DNA of 5,872 nucleotides. It comes from Bacteroidota bacterium (GTDB taxonomy: Bacteria > Bacteroidota > Bacteroidia > B-17B0 > Aurantibacillaceae). Every line of letters starts with the position of its first letter. The stretch's first letter is position 1. This document shows positions 1 through 5,725 of this stretch, one piece after another. The notes beneath the pieces are model-generated. The model was given only the letters and a program-made list of their open reading frames with translations. It was not told the origin of the DNA and searched no databases. Both the position numbers and the translations under genes were made by a program. The stretch lies in assembly GCA_005800865.1 (NCBI GenBank), contig SYEI01000388.1, positions 1 to 5,872 of the forward strand, read 5' to 3'.

Positions 1-1903
1 GAAGCAAACCTGTTTGATAATTTACTTTTGTATCCACATAACGATAAGCTGTTTTTACATTCAATCGTTTACGGATTTCCCAACCAAACTCTACTTGCGC
101 GGTGTTTGAATACGATGGTCCGTTTAAATTATAAAAAGAAACTTCTTGCGTATTATTATCTACATCCACTACCACTTGTTGTGTAAAATCAGTACGGTAC
201 AAATCAATGGTTACATAAGCATCTTTATAATTCAACTTCATTTTTTGAGTAAAGTTAAATCCATAGTTCCATCCTGTTTCTGGCTTTAAACCATAAGGCA
301 TTGTTAAATCACTTGGCTTGATAATCCAATCTCTTGAAGTTGCCATTAAAGGCGTATTCTCAGCAAATACATTCGCTGTTTTTAAAGCTCTACCCCCGCT
401 AATTCTAAAAACGGTTTTACTACCTTTTAGTGCATAACGCATGTGTAAACGCGGTGTAAAAAACAAGCCATAATAGTTATGATAATCGGCACGTAATCCT
501 GCCACTACATTAAATTTCTCACCTTTGTTATGAGCAAACTCTGCAAAAGCTCCAGCCACTTTTTCATGACGATCAAATTTGAATAAACGATACGTTTCGC
601 TGACGTTATCATCTAAATAACTCGCGCCAATTTTATAGGTGTTATCCGTTGTTTTAATGATTCCCTGAAAAATATAATTGGCATAAAATGTTTTTTGTAA
701 ACCAGTATAGGTATTTAAACCATAGGTATTATGTTGATCATGATTTAAGTAAGATAACTGTAATCCCATACTTGTTCCTGGTTTCTTTCTGAATACAAAT
801 CCTGTTTTACTATATAATTCCCACTTTTTGTTTTTTATTTCAACCAAATATAATGGTAAAGTATCTGCAACAACAACTGAATGCCCAGGACCGTGAGATA
901 TTGTATCAAAATCAATGGCAGGATGGTTTTGTCCAGCGTTTCTAACATCCTCTAGATAGCCACCTCCAAATTGCGCTTCAAAACCTTTTCCTGAATTATA
1001 AGCATACTTATTCATCACATTATATTGTTTACCAGTTGGAATATCCAAAAAACCATCGTGATTCATATCTTCTTTTAAAGGATTAAAATTTGCATGGGTT
1101 AATAATCCAACCGCAAATTTTTCATTAAAACGATGCTTCACGTTTAAATTATATTCGTTACGAGCATTTTGATTCACATATGTATTAAAGTTTAAACGAT
1201 CAGACGTTTCTGGATTTTGTAATTCGGTATTAATCTGTCCCGTAAAACTTTCGTAACCATTAATTACAGAACCTGCACCTTTGCTTAATTGAATGGATTG
1301 AATCCAAGTCCCCGGAATAAAACTTAAACCATAACCATTTGCTAAACCGCGCATGTAAGGCATGTTCTCTTTTGTAATTTGAGCATACTGTCCTGATAAT
1401 CCAAGCATTTGAATTTGCTTAGTTCCAGTAACCGCATCTGCAAAATTAACATCCACACTGGGGTTGGTTTCAAAACTCTCGGATAAATTACAGCAAGCGG
1501 CCTTCATTAATGAATGCTCATTTAATGTTTCCATTTTGATGGCACTCATGTAGGATAATTCTGTTCCTGAGGATTGATACACCACTTCTACTTCATTTAA
1601 CTCTACTCCACCTTTTAATCGGATAGACAAGAATTTCGTGGTATCTTTAATTGCTAAGGTATCACTCTTATAACCAACAGCGGTTATAATTAAACGATTG
1701 GTTTCGGTAGTTGATGGAATAGAAAACAAACCATTGACATCTGTTGTTGAACCTATCGATGTATTCAACCAAAATACGGTTACCCCAGGAAGTGCTGACG
1801 TATCTTTCTTGTTTTGCGAAATCTCCACCACTCTGCCTTTTACTTGCGCAAAACTAGGTAACGACAAAACAAGCCCAAAAAGAGCTAATAATAACTTATT
1901 CAT
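1..1903 (-). CDS. TonB-dependent outer-membrane receptor, C-terminus cut off by the window edge
   Basis: This gene encodes an outer-membrane beta-barrel transporter energised by TonB. My reading of the reverse strand is open for 634 codons and runs off the left edge. Residues 1-20 form a signal peptide ending SLPSFAQ. Residues 21-97 resemble the carboxypeptidase-regulatory-like domain common in Bacteroidota receptors (VKGRVVE, LPGVTVFW, GSTTDVNGLFSI, VGYKSDT, LSIRLKGG). About 118-228 is the plug, with KAACCNLSESFETN (134-147), the GTKQIQMLGLSGQYAQI stretch and GSVINGYESFTGQINTEL. The remainder is barrel, with alternating aromatic strands and a D-x-N-x-D-G-x-x-D loop at 279-287. The start is the ATG 5 bp after the upstream HMA gene's stop codon, so the two are cotranscribed and probably translationally coupled. 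From family knowledge, the CCNLSESFETN subgroup often lies beside HMA proteins in Bacteroidota. Metal or metallophore uptake is inferred and the substrate is not proven. Confidence 0.93.
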   Translation of the reverse strand, partial: MNKLLLALFGLVLSLPSFAQVKGRVVEISQNKKDTSALPGVTVFWLNTSIGSTTDVNGLFSIPSTTETNRLIITAVGYKSDTLAIKDTTKFLSIRLKGGVELNEVEVVYQSSGTELSYMSAIKMETLNEHSLMKAACCNLSESFETNPSVDVNFADAVTGTKQIQMLGLSGQYAQITKENMPYMRGLANGYGLSFIPGTWIQSIQLSKGAGSVINGYESFTGQINTELQNPETSDRLNFNTYVNQNARNEYNLNVKHRFNEKFAVGLLTHANFNPLKEDMNHDGFLDIPTGKQYNVMNKYAYNSGKGFEAQFGGGYLEDVRNAGQNHPAIDFDTISHGPGHSVVVADTLPLYLVEIKNKKWELYSKTGFVFRKKPGTSMGLQLSYLNHDQHNTYGLNTYTGLQKTFYANYIFQGIIKTTDNTYKIGASYLDDNVSETYRLFKFDRHEKVAGAFAEFAHNKGEKFNVVAGLRADYHNYYGLFFTPRLHMRYALKGSKTVFRISGGRALKTANVFAENTPLMATSRDWIIKPSDLTMPYGLKPETGWNYGFNFTQKMKLNYKDAYVTIDLYRTDFTQQVVVDVDNNTQEVSFYNLNGPSYSNTAQVEFGWEIRKRLNVKTAYRYVDTKVNYQTGLL

Positions 1904-1908
1904 GGTTA

Positions 1909-2253
1909 TTATTTTTTCTTACAATCTGTTGATTGATATTTGCAACAAGAAGGCAATGCGTTATAAGCTGCCGCATCTGCTTTTTGACTTCCTGTTTCAT
2001 GACCTGATTTTGCAATAGTTTTTTCTATTTGCTCAAGAGTCACTTTTTTCGAATCAAAAGTTATGGTCAAAATTTGAGTTTCTTCTTTCCAAATCGCATT
2101 TTTAACGCCTTTGATGTCAGCCGCATTTTCTATACGTTCTTTGCATTCCCCACAATTTCCTTTAACGGATATAGTGGATGTGGTAACTGTTGTTTGAGCA
2201 TTAATTTTTACTGAAAAGATGAACCCTAATATAAATATGATGATTGTTTTCAT
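1909..2253 (-). CDS. Secreted heavy-metal-associated (HMA) domain protein
   Basis: This encodes a small exported metal-binding protein of 114 residues. Residues 1-20 are a signal peptide (MKTIIIFILGFIFSVKINAQ). About 24-90 is an HMA-type ferredoxin-like fold with the metal loop K-G-N-C-G-E-C-K-E-R, so the CxxC cysteines are C34 and C37, followed by GVKNAIWKEETQILTITFD and the final helix TLEQIEKTIAKSGHETG. The usual GMTCxxC loop is varied here to GNCGEC. A C-terminal tail adds more soft-metal ligands: LPSCCKYQSTDC, that is C103, C104 and C111. The family binds Cu(I) or similar ions. Export suggests a periplasmic or surface carrier feeding or protecting the receptor encoded 5 bp downstream. 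The ATG start is chosen because it opens the signal peptide. There is no clear Shine-Dalgarno site, as usual in Bacteroidota. Metal identity is inferred only. Confidence 0.9.
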   Translation of the reverse strand: MKTIIIFILGFIFSVKINAQTTVTTSTISVKGNCGECKERIENAADIKGVKNAIWKEETQILTITFDSKKVTLEQIEKTIAKSGHETGSQKADAAAYNALPSCCKYQSTDCKKK

Positions 2254-2274
2254 TTTGATGATTTTTAATTTTAT

Positions 2275-2376
2275 AACCGCAAAGAAAAAGAGAAGTTATA
2301 GAGAACGCCAAGTATTATAAATAAAAATATAAATTTCCTCTGAGCTCTTTGCGAAAAACTCAGCATCTTAGCGGTT
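2275..2376. repeat. Decayed AACCGC...GCGGTT inverted-repeat element
   Basis: The gap between the HYC_CC_PP and HMA genes is almost filled by an imperfect dyad. It begins AACCGCAAAGAAAAAGAG at 2275 and ends with GCGGTT at 2371-2376. Comparing the left end with the reverse complement of the right end, the outer 18 positions agree at 13. Inside are further fragments of the same vocabulary (CGCCAAG at about 2316-2322 and CTTTGCG at about 2347-2353). Short dispersed elements built from AACCGCAAAG and CGCAAAG words are familiar to me from intergenic regions of flavobacteria. This copy looks degenerate. Transcribed on the minus strand it could fold and affect the message between the two genes, but no T-rich run makes it a convincing terminator. 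Confidence 0.6.
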
Positions 2377-2384
2377 AGAGATCA

Positions 2385-2792
2385 TCAAATTCTAATCACA
2401 CTACATTCAACAATATCTTGCTGAACCAAATTGGGTGGATGCACTTTTTTATCGATGGATAAAAAATCGGCAATAAAGCATTTTAAAGGTGCGAAGTTAA
2501 AATCAGGTCTTACAATAAATAACTCATGTATTGGAGCCTTAATAGAATTAACTAAAGTATAAAAGGTAAAGTCTTTTTGAAACGACACATGAACCAACTC
2601 ATTCTTGCAACAACCATCATCGGTCATTTCCGCTTCTTCTTCTCCACCACAACAAGATTTAGTTTTAGAAAATAAGGTCACCTTCTCTAACTCTCCTCCA
2701 CAATAATGAGAAAATACAGATACACCAACTGTAGACAACACGTAAATGATGGCTACAAATGCTATAAATATTTTAGAAAAATTCTTTTTCAA
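2385..2792 (-). CDS. HYC_CC_PP family Cys-rich envelope protein
   Basis: This encodes a 135-residue protein of unknown biochemical role that matches the pattern for which the HYC_CC_PP family is named: H29-Y30-C31, paired cysteines C47-C48 and C61-C62, and P119-P120 in KVHPPNL. Residues about 7-27 form a hydrophobic segment (IFIAFVAIIYVLSTVGVSVF) after a KKNFSK start, so it is exported or anchored with the Cys-rich part outside the cytoplasm. The acidic stretch GGEEEAEMTDDG lies between the Cys pairs. The start codon is TTG: an in-frame TAA lies only two codons upstream (2799-2801), and no ATG or GTG opens the signal segment. It is the first gene of the minus-strand set with the HMA protein and TonB receptor, separated from the HMA gene by 131 bp holding an inverted repeat. 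Metal binding by the Cys pairs is plausible but unproven. Confidence 0.82.
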   Translation of the reverse strand: MKKNFSKIFIAFVAIIYVLSTVGVSVFSHYCGGELEKVTLFSKTKSCCGGEEEAEMTDDGCCKNELVHVSFQKDFTFYTLVNSIKAPIHELFIVRPDFNFAPLKCFIADFLSIDKKVHPPNLVQQDIVECSVIRI

Positions 2793-2812
2793 AACCTGTT
2801 AATTTCTACTGA

Positions 2813-2820
2813 CAAATTTA
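2813..2820 (-). promoter_or_regulatory. Candidate -7 promoter box for the metal-handling operon
   Basis: On the minus strand this reads TAAATTTG, an exact match to the Bacteroidota -7 consensus TAnnTTTG, and it ends 20 bp before the TTG start of the HYC_CC_PP gene. TTTG words that could act as the -33 element lie 15 bp (2836-2839) and 24 bp (2845-2848) upstream. Both spacings are outside the usual 17-23 range, so the assignment is moderate. No exact TAnnTTTG was found ahead of the HMA gene, which fits one promoter serving the whole set. Confidence 0.45.
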
Positions 2821-2841
2821 TAATGTATTCTTATTCAAAAA

Positions 2842-2855
2842 TAACAAATTTGTTA
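2842..2855. promoter_or_regulatory. 14-bp perfect palindrome in the divergent spacer
   Basis: TAACAAATTTGTTA is a perfect dyad in the 79-bp spacer between the divergent HYC_CC_PP gene and ligA. It lies 16 bp upstream of the ligA ATG and overlaps the -33 region of the candidate operon promoter. It could be an operator for a metal-responsive regulator. It is AT-rich in an AT-rich genome, so chance is a real alternative. Confidence 0.3.
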
Positions 2856-2871
2856 AAGAATTACAAACTAT

Positions 2872-4902
2872 ATGACTCCTGCGGAAGCACAACATAAAAT
2901 CCAAGAACTCTCTAAGCTATTAGAACAACATAATTATAATTACTATGTGTTGGACAATCCAACCATAAGCGATTATGAATTTGACAAATTGTTAGAAGAA
3001 CTCATGGCTTTAGAAAAACAGTTTCCAGAATTTTTATCGCCTAACTCCCCTAGCCAACGTGTTGGCGGACAAATTACTAAAGAATTCAAATCGGTGAAAC
3101 ATCAATACGCGATGTTATCCTTAAGTAACAGCTACAATCAAGAAGATTTACTAGACTTTGACCGACGTGTGCGCGAAGGTTTGGGCATTACTGCTAGTGG
3201 CGGATTATTTGATGAAGCCATTGACTACGTGTGCGAATTAAAATTTGATGGCTTATCCATTAGTTTAATTTATGAACATGGCAAATTAACACAAGCTATT
3301 ACGCGTGGAGATGGTGTGCAAGGTGATGATGTAACCACCAATGCCAAAACCATTAAATCGATTCCTTTACAATTAAAAGGCAACTATCCCGATAAATTTG
3401 AAATACGAGGCGAAGTATTTATGCCTCGCCCAGTGTTTGATGCCATTAATAAAGAACGAGAAGAAATTGGAGATGCCTTGATGGCCAATCCTCGTAACGC
3501 CGCTTCGGGTAGCATGAAAATGCAAGATTCGGCGCAAACTGCTAAACGTAAATTAGATTGTTTTTTATATTATGTTTTAGGAGAAAACTTACCGCATCAA
3601 TCGCATTTTGATAATATGCATGCGGCTAAATCGTGGGGCTTTAAAATTTCGGAAGACGCTAAATTATGCAGCGGCATTAACGAAGTGATAGATTTTATTA
3701 ATTACTGGGATAAAAAACGGTTTGATTTACCTTACGATATTGATGGCATTGTGATTAAAGTAAACGGTTATAATCAACAACAAAATTTAGGATTCACCGC
3801 TAAATCACCACGCTGGGCTATTGCTTATAAATTTAAAGCAGAGCAAGTAAGTACCGAATTACAAAGCATTGCTTACCAAGTGGGACGCACAGGAGCCATC
3901 ACACCAGTTGCTAATTTGCAACCTGTTCAACTTGGAGGAACTACAGTCAAACGTGCCTCGTTACACAATGCTGATATTATTGAAAAATTAGATGTACGCC
4001 TTGGCGACATGGTGTTTGTAGAAAAAGGTGGAGAAATTATTCCGAAAATTATTGGTGTTGATTTAAGTAAACGTAAAGCGGAATCTCAACCAACCCATTA
4101 CATTACGCATTGCCCCGAATGTAATACCGAACTACAACGTAACGAAGGAGAAGCCAATCATTTTTGCCCGAACGAAAATGAATGTCCGCCACAAGTAATT
4201 GGGAAAATGGAGCACTTTGTATCTCGCAAAGCCATGAACATTGATAGCTTGGGTGGAGAAACCATAGTACAATTATTTAAAGCAGGCTTGGTAAAAAACA
4301 TTGCTGATTTATACGATTTAAAAAAAGAACAGCTCTTGCCTTTGGAACGCATGGCCGAAAAATCAGCCAATAATTTAATTGAAGGTTTAGAAGCTAGTAA
4401 ACAAGTGCCTTTTGAACGTGTGCTGTATGCCATTGGCATCAGGCACGTGGGAGAAACCACCGCTAAAAAAATTGCGAAGAAAGTAAAGACCTTGGATGTG
4501 TTGATACACTCTACCAAAGAAGAACTATTAGCCATTGATGAAGTAGGAGAAATTATTGCCATTAGTTTACATGAGTTTTTTAATAATGAAAAAAACAAAG
4601 CCATTATTGAAAAACTAAAAGCCGCTGGCTTACAATTTGAATTAAGCGAAGAACAACAACAAGGTGGCAGCGATAAATTAAAAGATTTAACTTTTGTGAT
4701 TAGTGGTGTGTTTGCCAAACATAGCCGCGACCAATACAAGGAAATGATTGAACTGCACGGAGGAAAAAACTCTGGCTCTATCTCCAAAAAAACGAGTTTT
4801 GTATTAGCAGGCGATAATATGGGCCCTGAGAAATTAAAGAAAGCAGAATCTTTAGGAGTGAAGATGATTAATGAAGATGAGTTTTTGGAGATGTTGGCTT
4901 AG
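2872..4902 (+). CDS. ligA: NAD-dependent DNA ligase LigA, complete
   Basis: This enzyme seals nicks with 5'-phosphate and 3'-OH ends in replication and repair, using NAD+ to form a ligase-AMP intermediate in the cytoplasm. At 676 residues it has the usual length of the family and all domains in order. Domain Ia is about 1-70 (HNYNYYVLDNPTISDYEFD, NAD+ binding). The nucleotidyltransferase core is about 71-320, with the adenylated lysine K124 in CELKFDG, EIRGEV (177-182), DGIVIKV (291-297) and RWAIAYKF (314-321). The OB fold is about 325-400 (VGRTGAITPVANL, VFVEKGGEIIPKI). A four-Cys zinc finger uses C414, C417, C432 and C438. Helix-hairpin-helix repeats cover about 445-590 (AIGIRHVGETTAKKIA), and the BRCT domain about 600-676. 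No frameshift or missing key residue is seen. It is transcribed divergently from the HYC_CC_PP gene, and its Asp codons are mostly GAT. The start is the first ATG before the domain Ia helix. Confidence 0.99.
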   Translation: MTPAEAQHKIQELSKLLEQHNYNYYVLDNPTISDYEFDKLLEELMALEKQFPEFLSPNSPSQRVGGQITKEFKSVKHQYAMLSLSNSYNQEDLLDFDRRVREGLGITASGGLFDEAIDYVCELKFDGLSISLIYEHGKLTQAITRGDGVQGDDVTTNAKTIKSIPLQLKGNYPDKFEIRGEVFMPRPVFDAINKEREEIGDALMANPRNAASGSMKMQDSAQTAKRKLDCFLYYVLGENLPHQSHFDNMHAAKSWGFKISEDAKLCSGINEVIDFINYWDKKRFDLPYDIDGIVIKVNGYNQQQNLGFTAKSPRWAIAYKFKAEQVSTELQSIAYQVGRTGAITPVANLQPVQLGGTTVKRASLHNADIIEKLDVRLGDMVFVEKGGEIIPKIIGVDLSKRKAESQPTHYITHCPECNTELQRNEGEANHFCPNENECPPQVIGKMEHFVSRKAMNIDSLGGETIVQLFKAGLVKNIADLYDLKKEQLLPLERMAEKSANNLIEGLEASKQVPFERVLYAIGIRHVGETTAKKIAKKVKTLDVLIHSTKEELLAIDEVGEIIAISLHEFFNNEKNKAIIEKLKAAGLQFELSEEQQQGGSDKLKDLTFVISGVFAKHSRDQYKEMIELHGGKNSGSISKKTSFVLAGDNMGPEKLKKAESLGVKMINEDEFLEMLA

Positions 4903-4921
4903 AAATTTGTATATTTATGAA

Positions 4922-4945
4922 ACCAGTAAGAACCAAAAAACTGGT
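4922..4945 (+). other. Hairpin just downstream of ligA
   Basis: ACCAGT at 4922-4927 pairs with ACTGGT at 4940-4945 around a 12-base A-rich loop, beginning 20 bp after the ligA stop codon. It may stabilise or end the ligA message, but there is no following T tract, so I do not call it an intrinsic terminator. Confidence 0.35.
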
Positions 4946-4948
4946 GTA

Positions 4949-4969
4949 ATATTGCTAAATTTGCAATAT
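4949..4969 (+). promoter_or_regulatory. Hairpin whose loop carries a TAnnTTTG box
   Basis: ATATTGC (4949-4955) pairs perfectly with GCAATAT (4963-4969) around a 7-base loop. The plus-strand word TAAATTTG at 4956-4963 matches the Bacteroidota -7 box TAnnTTTG and spans the loop and first stem base. It is 76 bp upstream of the ATG of the 226-residue ORF and could drive it from outside the cassette-like unit. No TTTG lies at the proper -33 distance, so promoter function is weakly supported. Confidence 0.3.
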
Positions 4970-4987
4970 AAGCACCATAAAATGGTT

Positions 4988-5006
4988 CCTATAAGCTAGT
5001 TATAGG
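4988..5006. repeat. CCTATAA/TTATAGG short dyad at the left edge of the unit
   Basis: CCTATAA (4988-4994) and TTATAGG (5000-5006) form a perfect 7-bp stem around GCTAG. The right half is part of the GTTATAGGGC boundary repeat, so this dyad joins the ligA flank to the cassette-like unit. It may be the preferred insertion sequence or the remains of a shortened recombination site. Confidence 0.5.
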
Positions 5007-5013
5007 GCATTTT
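4999..5013 (+). repeat. Left boundary repeat of the cassette-like unit
   Basis: GTTATAGGGCATTTT matches the reverse complement of 5721-5735 at 14 of 15 positions, with the first 10 bases exact. It lies 26 bp before the ORF start and begins with GTT, as the R' side of an integron recombination site does. The rest of the word (ATAGGGC) does not follow the classical GTTRRRY exactly. Confidence 0.65.
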
Positions 5014-5039
5014 AGGACAATCAACAAGCATAAAGACAA

Positions 5040-5720
5040 ATGGGAACTTGGAGCAACAAAATAGACGGTAACGACACCTTTCAAGACATATATCAAAACT
5101 TCTTCGACCTATATAATCAAGGACAAAATCCTATTGAAATATCTAAACAAATTCAGGAGGACTTTGCTGATATGTTTAACGACTATGACGACAGAAACAA
5201 TAGTTTATTCGGACTTGCATTTGCTCAATGGGAGACAAAATCACTTGACTCTAATATTTATAAGCAAGTAAAAGAAATAATCGAAACTGGTGTAGACCTA
5301 GAAGTTTGGAAAGGGCTTGGTTCAGACGTAAAAACATTAAAGCAAAGACAAACAGTTCTTGAGAAATTTCTTATAAAAATCTCAACTGAAAAAGAAAAAT
5401 CCAAAAGGCGAGTTAAACCAAAATTTGAATATAACGCAATTCATTTATTGACATTACCTGCTCCAGACAATAACAAGACTTTTGAAATTATAGAAAGTTA
5501 TGTAAATGGAGAATACAAGGATACTTGTTCTTCTATAAGTTGGTCATCCGGCGGCGGCTCTGTATTTTATTTTTACGAAAAAGGAAAGTATATTACTGCG
5601 CGTTGGGTCGACAGCCATACCTTAGAAATTAAGCACGACAAGACAATAACATTTACGAAAAAAGATGAATCATTTTTCTTCTGTGGTGACAAAGGAGTGG
5701 TTAATTATATAGCTGAATAA
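5040..5720 (+). CDS. Unrecognised 226-residue protein in a cassette-like unit
   Basis: I cannot assign a function. The protein has no signal peptide or membrane segment and should be cytosolic. The N-terminal half (about 1-125) is mainly helical: it opens MGTWSNKIDGNDTFQDIY and continues with FFDLYNQGQNPIEIS, AQWETKSLD and DLEVWKGLG, ending in a basic linker KEKSKRRVKPK (about 117-128). The MGxW...ND opening recalls small bacterial proteins such as DUF4259, but this is a memory-based resemblance only. The C-terminal part (about 130-226) looks beta-rich, with SISWSSGGGSVFYFYEKGK, ITARWVDSHTLEIKH and TITFTKKDESFFF. Codon use differs from ligA: by hand count 15 of 18 Asp codons are GAC (about 8 of 38 in ligA) and 9 of 18 Ile codons are ATA (about 5 in all of ligA). 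It lies alone between inverted repeats at 4999 and 5735, which suggests acquisition as a mobile single-gene unit. An immunity or stress role is conceivable but unsupported. Confidence 0.85.
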   Translation: MGTWSNKIDGNDTFQDIYQNFFDLYNQGQNPIEISKQIQEDFADMFNDYDDRNNSLFGLAFAQWETKSLDSNIYKQVKEIIETGVDLEVWKGLGSDVKTLKQRQTVLEKFLIKISTEKEKSKRRVKPKFEYNAIHLLTLPAPDNNKTFEIIESYVNGEYKDTCSSISWSSGGGSVFYFYEKGKYITARWVDSHTLEIKHDKTITFTKKDESFFFCGDKGVVNYIAE

Positions 5721-5725
5721 AAAAC

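Noticed and set aside
1043..1069. Calcium-binding EF-hand in the receptor (D-x-N-x-D-G-x-x-D, residues 279-287)
   Set aside because: The loop motif is present but without flanking EF helices. It looks like a surface loop of the barrel that I recall from related receptors, so it is not called as a separate domain.
1698..2018. Plus-strand open frame of 106 codons
   Set aside because: It lies antisense across the receptor start and the HMA 3' end, both strongly supported by domains and signal peptides. Its own translation has no recognisable features.
2029..2214. Plus-strand open frame of 61 codons
   Set aside because: It is wholly antisense to the HMA gene, with a composition expected from a shadow frame.
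2706..2897. Plus-strand open frame of 63 codons
   Set aside because: It overlaps the antisense of the HYC_CC_PP signal segment and runs out of frame into the ligA start. No family features are seen.
4158..4787. Minus-strand open frame of 209 codons
   Set aside because: It is antisense to the zinc-finger, HhH and BRCT parts of ligA, which are intact. It is a low-complexity Ser/Leu/Cys-rich shadow.
4922..5006. CRISPR-like array, suggested by closely spaced dyads
   Set aside because: The stems have different sequences and there is no regular direct repeat or spacer unit.
4903..5010. Intrinsic terminator for ligA
   Set aside because: Several hairpins are present but none is followed by a T-rich tract on the plus strand, so a terminator call is not supported.
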